The position numbers and the translations under genes were made by a program. Below are positions 35,932 to 44,824 of a stretch of 64,000 bases of DNA, piece by piece (the stretch's first letter is position 1; every line of letters starts with the position of its first letter). The stretch is from UBA8106 sp964569695 (GTDB taxonomy: Bacteria > Acidobacteriota > Vicinamibacteria > Vicinamibacterales > UBA823), in NCBI GenBank assembly GCA_964569695.1, contig CAZMUA010000002.1, positions 1 through 64,000 on the forward strand, written 5' to 3'. The notes under the pieces are model-generated. The model worked only from the letters and a program-made list of their open reading frames with translations. It did not search any database and had not been told where the DNA came from.

Positions 35932-36834
35932 ATGGTCATGTCGATTGATCGTTTAAAAGGTTCGATACCGCCGATTATCACACCATTCCACTCGGATACC
36001 CTTGAGATCGATGAAGAGACTTTTGCAGGGTTGGTTGAGCACCAGATTAAGAATGGTTCGCACGGTGTCTTGATTAATGGAACTTCCGCCGAACCGTCTA
36101 CACTCACGGTCGATGAACGAAACCGACTTGTGACTCTAGCGGTTCAAGTTGCTGACGGTCGGGTGCCGGTGGTCGCAGCTACGGGTTCGCAATCCTTGGT
36201 CGAGACCCAGGCACTGACTGACCATGCCGTGCGGATAGGAGCGGATGCACTCTTGATCGTCACGCCGTACTACATTAAGCCTCCTCAACGAGGCCTCATT
36301 CAGTATTACCTTGAACTGACTGCTTCGCATGATGTTCCTTGGATGATTTATCACATTCCTGGACGTGCTTCGGTAAGTGTGACGCAAGAAACGCTTGGAG
36401 CGATAGCTGAGGCTTCACCAAACTTCGTGGGAATGAAGCAAGCAGTCAACAATCTCGGATTCATCTCAGAATGCCTTGCAGCTCGGGGACCACAGTTTCG
36501 AATTTTTGTTGGCCTGGAAGAGTTGAGCTATCCAGGCATGGCAACAGGAGCCTGTGGCCTGATGAACGCGGTGGGAAACCTTCGGCCACGGGTTTTGGTT
36601 GAATTATGTGAGGCCATCTGGAATAACGATCTAAAGTTGGCGCGGTCGCTTCACGAGCGTTTGCTTGAAGTTAATCAGGCAGTATTTTTTGAAACTAATC
36701 CGATTCCAATTAAGTACATGATGAAACGGTTGGGTCTCATCCAGTCGAATGTTCATCGACTTCCCATGTCCCCGGCTCCTCCAGAGCTAGAGCGACGTCT
36801 GGACCAGGTTTTGGACCGAGCTGGTTTGCTCTAA
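35932..36834 (+). CDS. DapA-family aldolase, probable 2,4-dihydroxyhept-2-ene-1,7-dioate (HpaI-type) aldolase
   Basis: 300 residues, AGGGAGG before the ATG. A DHDPS/NAL-type TIM barrel: PPIITPFHSDTLEIDEE, NGTSAEPSTLTVDER, a tyrosine in WMIYHIPGRAS and the Schiff-base lysine in FVGMKQAVNN. DapA-type proteins replace the metal-dependent class II HpaI in some homoprotocatechuate clusters (the family described as HpaI-not-DapA), and position here in front of hpaG fits that role: splitting the C7 diacid into pyruvate and succinic semialdehyde. True DapA would not be expected in this operon, but activity is inferred. Confidence 0.8.
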   Translation: MVMSIDRLKGSIPPIITPFHSDTLEIDEETFAGLVEHQIKNGSHGVLINGTSAEPSTLTVDERNRLVTLAVQVADGRVPVVAATGSQSLVETQALTDHAVRIGADALLIVTPYYIKPPQRGLIQYYLELTASHDVPWMIYHIPGRASVSVTQETLGAIAEASPNFVGMKQAVNNLGFISECLAARGPQFRIFVGLEELSYPGMATGACGLMNAVGNLRPRVLVELCEAIWNNDLKLARSLHERLLEVNQAVFFETNPIPIKYMMKRLGLIQSNVHRLPMSPAPPELERRLDQVLDRAGLL

Positions 36835-36846
36835 TGGGAGCTATTG

Positions 36847-37737
36847 GTGAAACTTTTAAGTTTTGAAATTGCATCCAAAGCATCATTTGGCGTAATCGTT
36901 CAGGATGGTGTTTTGGAACTAGCGGACCGATTGGGGAGTGAGGTGCACTCCGTTCAATCACTCTTCGAGTTGCAGGCGCTTGGGCTGGTCCAGGAGTTGA
37001 TTGAACATTCAGAACCGGACCACTCTCTAGACGCTATCGAATTTCTACCGCCAGTGCCCACTCCTCAGAAGATCTTCTGTGTTGGAGTTAACTACACCAA
37101 CCGCAATGAAGAGTATAAGGATGAGTCAACGCTTCCGAAATACCCAAGTATCTTTATGCGGACGCCTGGGTCATTCGTTGGGCACCACGGTTCCATCGCT
37201 CGTCCGCCGGAATCCAACAAACTAGACTACGAAGGTGAGATTGCTATTGTAATTGGAATCGGGGGACGTCGAATTTCTCAACAGGATGCTGCACGGCATA
37301 TTGGCGGCTTGACCTGCATGAATGAGGGTACGATTCGGGATTGGACACGGCACGGAAAATTCAACGTCACTCAAGGGAAAAACTTTGACAGAACGGGGTC
37401 GTTTGGTCCGTGGATTGTGACAGGCGATGAATTTAGTAGTTTTGAAAACCTTAGTGTGACCACTCGGGTCAACGGAGAAATACGACAGAACGATTCCACG
37501 GCCAACCTGCTATTTCCATTCAGCTATCTAATTTCCTATATTTCGACATTTTCGGAACTGGTTCCAGGAGATGTCATTGCGACAGGGACTCCAACAGGTG
37601 CCGGTGTTCGCTTTGATCCGCCAAGGTATCTTGAACCGAACGATCTACTTGAAGTTGAAGTGTCGGGAGTAGGAACGCTAGTAAACCGTGTTGTTGACGA
37701 AGCTGTCCGTAATCCGCTCAGTGGAGTTAAAGAATGA
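36847..37737 (+). CDS. hpaG: HpaG-type fumarylacetoacetase-family decarboxylase/isomerase
   Basis: 296 residues from a GTG at 36847 with GGGAG at 6 bases. FAH-fold signatures: FCVGVNYTNRNEEY, the metal site YEGEIAIVIG, TRHGKFNVTQGKNFD, GPWIV and GDVIATGTPTGAGV. In this pathway the fold performs decarboxylation of 5-oxopent-3-ene-1,2,5-tricarboxylate and isomerisation of the product. Only a single FAH unit is present, whereas enteric HpaG is a duplicated two-domain protein, so one of the two steps may be done by a homodimer or elsewhere. The stop overlaps the start of the next gene (ATGA). No HpaH hydratase is seen. Confidence 0.88.
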   Translation: MKLLSFEIASKASFGVIVQDGVLELADRLGSEVHSVQSLFELQALGLVQELIEHSEPDHSLDAIEFLPPVPTPQKIFCVGVNYTNRNEEYKDESTLPKYPSIFMRTPGSFVGHHGSIARPPESNKLDYEGEIAIVIGIGGRRISQQDAARHIGGLTCMNEGTIRDWTRHGKFNVTQGKNFDRTGSFGPWIVTGDEFSSFENLSVTTRVNGEIRQNDSTANLLFPFSYLISYISTFSELVPGDVIATGTPTGAGVRFDPPRYLEPNDLLEVEVSGVGTLVNRVVDEAVRNPLSGVKE

Positions 37738-39644
37738 GCCGCAAGCGAGGCACGGTCGATACGTCGTTGCGGGATTTCTCTCGCTCGTTGCCAATGGCCT
37801 TGATGCGTACTCGTGAGTCTGTAATGGAGCAGTTTCGGCCGCTTCTCCGCGAGCATGGTCTTACTGAGCAACAGTGGCGTGTGCTAAGGGCGCTATCCGG
37901 GGTGAAGAAAGTAAGCGCTAGTGAATTGGCTGAGATCACTTGTATTAGCATGCCCAGTCTTTCGCGCATTCTCGGTCACCTTGAGGAAACCGGTCTGATT
38001 GTTCGTCGGGCCCGCCCGAAGGATCGACGGAGCATGTTTGTTTCGCTCGAGGCAAAAGGGCGAACGTTGATTAAGAAGGTCGGTGTTCAGTCTGAGTGGC
38101 GCTATGTCGAGATCAGCAAGTGTTTCGGGAGTGATCGTTTGGCAATTCTCTACGAATTACTTGAAGAGTTGGAGACGAGTCTGAAACCGGGCAGCCCGGC
38201 GGTCGAACCTGCAGGCGCACAACGCCCTGACAATATAGCTCTACCTCCTAAGAAGATGAGGGAACTTGGTTATGCTGCGGTCGACATGCTGGTCGAGCAT
38301 TTCCAAACTGTGTCTGAGAAACGGGTCATCGACGACTATGAGTGGAAACCTGCAGACAGCATACTGACCAGGCCGTTCAGTGAGTCGGGGAAAGACCCGC
38401 ACGAAGTCATGAAACTGGCGATGGATGAAATCTTTAATCACTCGATGCAGTTGAATCATCCTAGATACTTTGCCTATGTGCCAGGTTCGGGAAACTTCAT
38501 TGGAGCATTGGCTGAACAACTCATTTCTGGTTTCAATCCTAATTGTGTGACCAATCAGGGAAATTTGGGGCCGATTATGGTCGAGCGTAATACCGTCAGC
38601 TGGTTGTGCCAACAATTCGGCTTACCGGATGGAGCGAGTGGTCTGTTTACTAGCGGTGGATCATCGGCGAATCTGATCGCTCTGACTGCTGCGCGCCATA
38701 TGAAATTGAATGATGAAATTGAAAATGCCGTGGCCTACTGCACTAAGGAAACTCACCGTTGCATAGGTCGAGCCTTGCGTATCTTGGGTTTTAAGGATGA
38801 ACAACTTCGGATGCTGGAACCTGATCAAGATTTGCGCATGGTTCCGGACCGTCTAATTGCAGCTATTCAGCAGGATCGTGCTGCTGGAAAACGTCCTTTC
38901 TGCGTAGCAGTCAGTGCAGGTACTACCAGCAGTGGGGCAGTAGATCCTCTTGACGACATGGCTTCTATTTGTCGGACCGAATCCTTATGGCTGCATGTAG
39001 ATGCAGCTTTTGGTGGAGGAACTATCCTCACCAAGCGAGGCCAAATTCGTATGAAGGGGATTGACAAGGCAGACACTATTGCTGTCGACCCCCATAAATG
39101 GTTTTTTCAGCCATATGAGTGCGGCTGTGTGCTGTCCAGAGATCCAGCTTGGTTATACGAAACCTTTCGGGACGTGGCTGTGTATGAACGGGACACCGAT
39201 GCTGGTGGAGCGAACATGAACTATCGGGATATGGGAGTGCAGCGGTCACGAAACTTTAAGGCATTCAAGCTCTGGATGTCCCTACAAGTGTTTGGTGTTG
39301 AAGCATTTCGTCGTGCTGTAGACCACGGACTGGACTTGGCAGAAAAGGCTGAGCAAATTCTTCGTAGTAGACCACATTGGGAGATTGTGACACCCGCAAC
39401 ACTCGGCATTGTGACTTTTCAATACCGGTTACCCGATCTCACTGAGGATGAAATTGAGAACATGAATGAAGCTATGACCACCGCGTTGTGCCGGACAGGC
39501 TACGCGTATATGAGTACGACTCTCATCTATGGGCGCAGGGTTCAACGGTTGTGTCTCAACCGTCACGATGCGATTGAAGAGGATTTACTGGAGACGGTCA
39601 GCCGGCTGGAGTCGATCGCGAAGAACCTAGGACTCGCTCGCTGA
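37734..39644 (+). CDS. HpaR-type MarR regulator fused to group II PLP aromatic amino-acid decarboxylase
   Basis: 636 residues in one uninterrupted frame; ATGA overlap with hpaG and GGAG at 7 bases. Residues 1-150 are a MarR winged helix that closely fits HpaR: DFSRSLPMALMRTRESVMEQ, LTEQQWRVLRAL, recognition region CISMPSLSRILGHLEETGLI and wing RPKDRRSMFVSLEAKG. A Pro/Ala-rich linker covers 152-170. Residues 171-636 are a full aromatic-L-amino-acid/tyrosine decarboxylase: PPKKMRELGYAAVDMLVEHF, SGGSSANLIALTAAR, PLP-stacking His341, HVDAAFGGG (Asp423), Schiff-base Lys455 in DPHKWFF, and Tyr484, which by hand alignment matches the catalytic-loop tyrosine of DOPA decarboxylase. Standalone decarboxylases start where residue 171 begins. 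The combination suggests a DNA-binding trigger enzyme or a PLP-domain sensor, comparable in concept to GntR-aminotransferase (MocR/GabR) fusions. Substrate (tyrosine, DOPA or tryptophan) is inferred. Confidence 0.9.
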   Translation: MSRKRGTVDTSLRDFSRSLPMALMRTRESVMEQFRPLLREHGLTEQQWRVLRALSGVKKVSASELAEITCISMPSLSRILGHLEETGLIVRRARPKDRRSMFVSLEAKGRTLIKKVGVQSEWRYVEISKCFGSDRLAILYELLEELETSLKPGSPAVEPAGAQRPDNIALPPKKMRELGYAAVDMLVEHFQTVSEKRVIDDYEWKPADSILTRPFSESGKDPHEVMKLAMDEIFNHSMQLNHPRYFAYVPGSGNFIGALAEQLISGFNPNCVTNQGNLGPIMVERNTVSWLCQQFGLPDGASGLFTSGGSSANLIALTAARHMKLNDEIENAVAYCTKETHRCIGRALRILGFKDEQLRMLEPDQDLRMVPDRLIAAIQQDRAAGKRPFCVAVSAGTTSSGAVDPLDDMASICRTESLWLHVDAAFGGGTILTKRGQIRMKGIDKADTIAVDPHKWFFQPYECGCVLSRDPAWLYETFRDVAVYERDTDAGGANMNYRDMGVQRSRNFKAFKLWMSLQVFGVEAFRRAVDHGLDLAEKAEQILRSRPHWEIVTPATLGIVTFQYRLPDLTEDEIENMNEAMTTALCRTGYAYMSTTLIYGRRVQRLCLNRHDAIEEDLLETVSRLESIAKNLGLAR

Positions 39645-39686
39645 CTTGTTACGTGATTTGTTAATGCTTTTTGTTAGAGAAATATT

Positions 39687-41747
39687 ATGAGTACTATCAG
39701 GATAGGAATTGATATTGGAGGTACGTTCACTGACATCATTCTGTTTGATGAGACCGAAGGTATCTATCATTCAGCAAAAACACATTCCACCCCACCTGAC
39801 CAGTCACGTGGTGCTGTGATCGGTATTGACAAGATACTGAAGCAAACGGGGTGTCAGGGTTCACAGGTTGGGTACCTCAGCCATGGCACGACAGTGGGTG
39901 CCAACGCGGTCCTTGAAGGCAAACTAGCGAGAACCGCCCTGATTACGACAAAAGGATTCAGGGACGTACTCGAAATCGGTCGCCAGCGCCGGCCGCGTCA
40001 ATATGACTTTCAGGCTGTCAAGGACCGCTTATTGGTGCCAAGAGAGTTACGCTTTGAAGTGACCGAACGTGTCGATTACGCAGGTAATGTGATTGTTCCT
40101 CTCGAAGACAGCGAGCTCACGACTATCATTGCAACGCTGAAAGAAAAGAAAGTTGAGGCAGTTGCGGTCTCTTTCCTATTTTCCTTTTTGAATGGTCAAC
40201 ACGAACAGACAGTTAAAGAAATACTTCAGGAATCGTGCCCTGAGATGAGTGTGTTCATCTCATCAGAAGTGTTACCGGAATATCGGGAATATGAACGCAC
40301 ATCCACCGTTGCGCTTAATGCGGCTGTGTCTCCTGTAGTTTCACGATATGTGGAAAATCTCCAATCTCGAATTTCTGCAGAAGCCGACATCAGCGTGGGT
40401 CTGAACTTAATGAAATCCTCTGGTGGTCTGATGCCGTCAACTCAGGTCAGCAGTCGAGCGGTGGAAACCGTGCTGTCTGGCCCAGCTGCCGGTGCCATCG
40501 CGATTGCTTTTTTTGGTGGCATGGCAGGATACGAAAACCTCATTGGATTTGATATCGGCGGTACGAGTACTGACATTAGTATCGTAACCGGTGGTAAACC
40601 TCGGGTCACTTCAGAAGGGCGGATTGGAGGCTATCCGTTTGCCTTGCCGATTATCGATATCAATACTATTGGAGCTGGTGGTGGCAGCCTAGCCTATTTG
40701 GATGTGGCAGGTGGTTTGCATGTTGGTCCTGAGAGTGCCGGTGCAGCACCAGGCCCAATTTGTTATGACGCGGGAGGTAAGACTCCGACGATTACCGATG
40801 CGAACTTGTGCATGGGTCGCTTGAATCCAGAATTCTTTTTGGGTGGAGAGATGAAGGTTGATAAGGCGGCTGCGGAACGTGAAATAGAGAAGCAGATCGC
40901 CAAGCCAATGAATAAAACTCTGGCACAGGCTTGCCAGGGAATTTTTGATGTGAGCCTTGCAAATATGGTTAGGGCTGTCAGGGTCTCGTCTATTGAAAAA
41001 GGACTAGATCCGCGAGAGTTTGCGTTAGTGGCGTTTGGGGGTGGGGGAGCGCTGTTTACGGCAGACGTGGCGACGGAACTGGGAATTGGTACAGTGGTCG
41101 TGCCTGAAGAGGCGGGTTTACTATCAGCAAAAGGTTTATTGGTGACCGATCACAAGAATGACTACAGCATAACCCGGATTTCCCTTCTCGATGAGACTGA
41201 CAAAGATGAACTCGTAAAGCAATTTGAAGAAATGAAAGGGCAAGCGATTGAGGACTTCAGGAACGATGGAGTTAATGTCGATAAGACCCATTTCTTGTAT
41301 AGCCTCGATTTACGTTATTCGGGTCAAGCTTATGAGATCACGATACCCATCCCTGGGGAGATTCAGAATCTGTCGTTTAAAGAAATTAAAAAGCTGTTTA
41401 ATGCGACTCACAAGCGTCTCTACTGGTGGAGCGACCCCGAACGAGTACTTGAAATTGTGAACCTTCGTATTTCCGCTATTTCGTTTGTGCCAAAAGGGAC
41501 GCCTGTGGTAAACAAGCTTTCCACGGCGGATAGCACCCATGCGATTAAGGCAACTCGCCCTGTGTATTTCAAGCACTATGGTGATTTTCATGACACCAGT
41601 ATCTATGACCGTACTCAGCTGCTCTCTGGAAACCAGATTACCGGGCCGGCCATCATCGAGAGCTATGACACGACAGCCGTTGTGCTGCCGGATAATAACG
41701 CCAGCATTGACAGCTATGGCAACATCATCATTTCCATCGGGAGTTAA
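39687..41747 (+). CDS. hyuA: Hydantoinase/oxoprolinase subunit A (HyuA-type)
   Basis: 686 residues, typical of the A subunit of N-methylhydantoinase/oxoprolinase/acetone carboxylase-like enzymes. ATP-binding ASKHA-type motifs: IGIDIGGTFTDIILFD at the N-terminus, SHGTTVGANAVLEGK, and the second phosphate loop IGFDIGGTSTDISIVTGG. GGGSLAYLDVAGGLHVGPESAGA and the FGGGGALFTADVATELG segment are also conserved. It would hydrolyse a cyclic amide or lactam with ATP together with subunit B, whose gene starts 3 bases after this stop. It lies 42 bases after the fusion gene and may extend the hpa transcript. Substrate unknown. Confidence 0.92.
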   Translation: MSTIRIGIDIGGTFTDIILFDETEGIYHSAKTHSTPPDQSRGAVIGIDKILKQTGCQGSQVGYLSHGTTVGANAVLEGKLARTALITTKGFRDVLEIGRQRRPRQYDFQAVKDRLLVPRELRFEVTERVDYAGNVIVPLEDSELTTIIATLKEKKVEAVAVSFLFSFLNGQHEQTVKEILQESCPEMSVFISSEVLPEYREYERTSTVALNAAVSPVVSRYVENLQSRISAEADISVGLNLMKSSGGLMPSTQVSSRAVETVLSGPAAGAIAIAFFGGMAGYENLIGFDIGGTSTDISIVTGGKPRVTSEGRIGGYPFALPIIDINTIGAGGGSLAYLDVAGGLHVGPESAGAAPGPICYDAGGKTPTITDANLCMGRLNPEFFLGGEMKVDKAAAEREIEKQIAKPMNKTLAQACQGIFDVSLANMVRAVRVSSIEKGLDPREFALVAFGGGGALFTADVATELGIGTVVVPEEAGLLSAKGLLVTDHKNDYSITRISLLDETDKDELVKQFEEMKGQAIEDFRNDGVNVDKTHFLYSLDLRYSGQAYEITIPIPGEIQNLSFKEIKKLFNATHKRLYWWSDPERVLEIVNLRISAISFVPKGTPVVNKLSTADSTHAIKATRPVYFKHYGDFHDTSIYDRTQLLSGNQITGPAIIESYDTTAVVLPDNNASIDSYGNIIISIGS

Positions 41748-41750
41748 GAG

Positions 41751-43388
41751 ATGCCCCAAATCGATCAAGTAGAAGTAGAGGTTTTGAGTAACCACTTGAT
41801 TTCAATCGTCCACGAGATGGGAGCGATTCTCAGGAGAACTTCGTATTCCCCAAACATTCGTGAGCGTGAGGACTGTTCGTGTGTATTGGCTGACACGACA
41901 GGACAAATTATTGCCCAAGCTGAACATATTCCTGGTCATTTAGGAATGCTAACGGTCGGCATACCTTATCTGCTCAAGCACTTTCCACCTAATACGCTGA
42001 ATGAGGGCGACGTGTTTATGTTCAACACGCCGGAAGGTGGTTCGCACTTACCAGATATTCGGATTGTAGTACCGATTTATCACGATGGTGAACTAGTTGG
42101 TCTTTCAGCGAATTTGGCTCACCATGCGGATGTAGGTGGCATGGTGCCGGGCAGTATGCCGTCCAAATCAACTGAAATATGGCAGGAGGGTCTCATTCTT
42201 CCGCCGTTAAAGCTGTATAGCAAGGGTGTTCTAAATAAGCCGGTGATGGACATCCTTATGTACAACGTTCGTACGCCCACCGAACGGGAGGGGGATCTGA
42301 ATGCCCAGATTGCGGCCGCACAACTCGGACAGCGTCGAGTACAAGAAGTGATTCGGAAGTCTGGGTTGTCTTACTGGAAAACCTATACCGAGGGCATTCT
42401 GGATTATTCCGAGCGGTTGATGCGGGCCAAAATTAGAGAGAGATTTCCTGACGGAAAGTACTATTCGGAGTTGTTTATTGATGATGATGGTATGGATGAT
42501 GAACGGATCAAGATTGCGGTCACCGTGACGGTCAAGGATGACTCAGTCAAGGTTGACTACAGCGGGACAGACAAACAGAGAGCATCTGGCGTGAATTGCA
42601 TTCTGGCTAATTGTGTGTCTGCAGCCTACTTTGTCGTCAAGGCAGTGGCTGACCCAACAATTCCAGTAAATTCTGGCTGCTATCGCCCAATTGAAGTGTA
42701 TTGCCCGGAAGGTACTATCATTAGTCCTGATCCCACAGCGGCTATTGGTGCTGGAAACGAGACGTGGCAACGAATTGCAGAGACTTTGGTGGGAGCCGTG
42801 TTACAGGCTGATCCCTCTATCGTGAAGGCCCATTCACACGGGTGCATGAATAACACGGTATTTGGTGGCACTGACCCAAGAACCGGAAAGGTGTACACCT
42901 ACTATGAGACTATTGGCGGCGGTGATGGAGCGCGGGCATTAGCTGATGGGATGGATGGTGTGCATGTCATGGGTACCAACACGATGAATACGCCGGTTGA
43001 AGTTGTGGAGATGTACTATCCGCTCACGATTGAGGAATATAGCCTGCGACGGGACACAGGTGGTGTTGGAAAACATCGCGGTGGCCTCGGGATTAAACGG
43101 AAGTATCGTGTTGAAGGTCACACCTCCACCTTGACTGCTAATAGTGATTGGATCAAGCAGAAGCCAGATGGCACTGAGGGCGGGGGCAGAGGCGCCATGA
43201 CTCGTTTAGTCATTAATGAAGGAACCGATAGGGAAGTCATCCCGGGGTTTTGTAAAGTAATGCAAAAGCTGCAACACGGTGAAACCTTCACTGTCTATAG
43301 TGGAGGTGGTAATGGCTATGGCGATCCCGCTGATCGAGATCAGACTCTAGTCGAACGTGATCTGCTCGATGACAAGATTAGTTCATAA
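41751..43388 (+). CDS. hyuB: Hydantoinase/oxoprolinase subunit B (HyuB-type)
   Basis: 545 residues with GGGAG ahead of the ATG. HyuB pattern: SIVHEMGAILRRTSYSPNIRER, DCSCVLADTTGQIIAQAEHIP, GDVFMFNTPEGGSHLPDI, and NLAHHADVGGMVPGSMPS. These hold the conserved metal-type His/Asp residues. The glycine-rich ETIGGGDGARALADGMDGVH and C-terminal GGGNGYGDPADRD are also typical. It forms the active complex with subunit A. Acetone-carboxylase-like gamma subunits are not present, so a hydantoinase/oxoprolinase-type ring opening is more likely than ketone carboxylation. Confidence 0.92.
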   Translation: MPQIDQVEVEVLSNHLISIVHEMGAILRRTSYSPNIREREDCSCVLADTTGQIIAQAEHIPGHLGMLTVGIPYLLKHFPPNTLNEGDVFMFNTPEGGSHLPDIRIVVPIYHDGELVGLSANLAHHADVGGMVPGSMPSKSTEIWQEGLILPPLKLYSKGVLNKPVMDILMYNVRTPTEREGDLNAQIAAAQLGQRRVQEVIRKSGLSYWKTYTEGILDYSERLMRAKIRERFPDGKYYSELFIDDDGMDDERIKIAVTVTVKDDSVKVDYSGTDKQRASGVNCILANCVSAAYFVVKAVADPTIPVNSGCYRPIEVYCPEGTIISPDPTAAIGAGNETWQRIAETLVGAVLQADPSIVKAHSHGCMNNTVFGGTDPRTGKVYTYYETIGGGDGARALADGMDGVHVMGTNTMNTPVEVVEMYYPLTIEEYSLRRDTGGVGKHRGGLGIKRKYRVEGHTSTLTANSDWIKQKPDGTEGGGRGAMTRLVINEGTDREVIPGFCKVMQKLQHGETFTVYSGGGNGYGDPADRDQTLVERDLLDDKISS

Positions 43389-43419
43389 TCTCGGGTTTGA
43401 GGTGTAGCGGATAAGCGGT

Positions 43420-44778
43420 ATGTCCAATCGAGAGAGTTTTTCCTCCAGGTCAGCCTTTATGCTGACGGCCATTGGAATGGCTGTTGGTCTCGGCAATATC
43501 TGGCGATTTCCTTACATAATGGGCACCAATGGTGGTGCTGGCTTCCTCTTTATCTACTTAGTGACTGTTTTTTCTGTCTCCATGCCTATTTTGATCATGG
43601 AGCTCATCATTGGTCGCCGTGGCCAGGCTAATCCGGTTGATAGCGTCATTAACGTTGCCAGAGAATCTGGAGTTTCATCAAAATGGAAAATTATTGGCTT
43701 GGTAGGAGTGTTGAACAACGTCCTGACGCTCTCTTTCTATTTTGTTGTAGCTGGTTGGGTATTGGCCTATGTGCCCAAACTGCTTAACGGTTCTTTGATT
43801 ACCGATTCAAGCGACACCGTCTCTTCCAGTTATTACAGTCTGTTGTCGAATCCGCTACTGGTTATCTTTTGGCAAACTCTCTGCATCGTGTTTGTCGCAG
43901 GCATGCTTCTTAGGGGTGTCAAGGGTGGACTGGAAAGAGCTATGAAGATCATGATGCCCGCTCTATTCGTGTTACTTCTGGCACTTGTCGTCATTTCCTG
44001 CAGTGTTGGTAATTTCACTGCAACACTGAACTTTCTGTTTAGGCCCAGCACTTCGGGTATCACTTCCGAAGTGTTTCTGGTGGCCTTGGGTCAAGCATTC
44101 TTTACGATGGGTGTGGGTGGAAGCGCTGGGATCGTGTTTGGCAGCTACCTCAAAAAGAATCAGACCTCTCTCGCCTCCTCGGGACTGGGCATCGCTCTTG
44201 CTGACACCAGCGTCGCAGCCTTGGCCGGATTTGCCGTGTTTCCAATTGTGTTTGCTAGAGGCATCTCCCCTGCACTTGGCGAGGAGTTAGTTTTTATTAC
44301 GATGCCTTTAGCCTTTTCCGAAGTGCCGTTTGGTGCCTTTCTCTACACGCTATTTATGGCGATGTTGTCAATGGCTGCTCTGACTTCTGCCATCGCGATT
44401 TTTGAGATACCGCTCACATGGATTACGGAGCGCCTTCAAGTGGCTCGTAGGAAGGCGATTGTACTGTTAGCCGGTTTTCTCTGGCTAGCAACAATGCTGG
44501 TGTCATTCTCATTTAACCTATTGAGTGAATTTCATCCGCTGGTATTCATTAATAGATTTGAAACGAGCACTCTTTTCGATTTGGTGATGTTTGCCAATCT
44601 TGAGGTGTTCTTTCCGTTGGGCGCGCTGCTGGTAGTTATTTTCTTTGCATACAGGTTGGATAAAACAATCGCTTTGGATGAATTGAACTGGAAGGAGAGT
44701 CGCATTACTGCCCTTCTTTACATCCATGCCAGGTATTTGATTCCATTAGCCATCGTCATTATGATGGCTGCCAGTTAG
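43420..44778 (+). CDS. Sodium-dependent NSS/SNF family symporter, second copy
   Basis: 452 residues. Helix 1 signature AIGMAVGLGNIWRFPYIMG, then TNGGAGFLFIYLVTV, with sodium-site residues. The helix-6 region is VALGQAFFTMGVGGSAG. About eleven hydrophobic segments, like the bacterial MhsT/TnaT-type carriers of aromatic or hydrophobic amino acids. Placed 31 bases after hyuB and downstream of the aromatic amino-acid decarboxylase fusion, it is a good candidate importer for the substrate of this cluster. It is clearly related to, but not a close copy of, the NSS protein at 5544-6914. Confidence 0.9.
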   Translation: MSNRESFSSRSAFMLTAIGMAVGLGNIWRFPYIMGTNGGAGFLFIYLVTVFSVSMPILIMELIIGRRGQANPVDSVINVARESGVSSKWKIIGLVGVLNNVLTLSFYFVVAGWVLAYVPKLLNGSLITDSSDTVSSSYYSLLSNPLLVIFWQTLCIVFVAGMLLRGVKGGLERAMKIMMPALFVLLLALVVISCSVGNFTATLNFLFRPSTSGITSEVFLVALGQAFFTMGVGGSAGIVFGSYLKKNQTSLASSGLGIALADTSVAALAGFAVFPIVFARGISPALGEELVFITMPLAFSEVPFGAFLYTLFMAMLSMAALTSAIAIFEIPLTWITERLQVARRKAIVLLAGFLWLATMLVSFSFNLLSEFHPLVFINRFETSTLFDLVMFANLEVFFPLGALLVVIFFAYRLDKTIALDELNWKESRITALLYIHARYLIPLAIVIMMAAS

Positions 44779-44824
44779 AGATGGTAACTGCCAAGTAGGT
44801 GTTTGCCTGTAGGAGAGTAATGTC

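Noticed and set aside
35932..36834. Housekeeping dihydrodipicolinate synthase DapA
   Set aside because: Its position in the hpa operon and its YHIPGR variant of the YN-P motif favour the HpaI-type aldolase role.
37734..39644. Idea that the MarR and decarboxylase parts are two genes separated by a sequencing error
   Set aside because: The frame is open throughout with no stop at the junction and no good internal ribosome site before the ATG near residue 175, so a fusion is the simplest reading.
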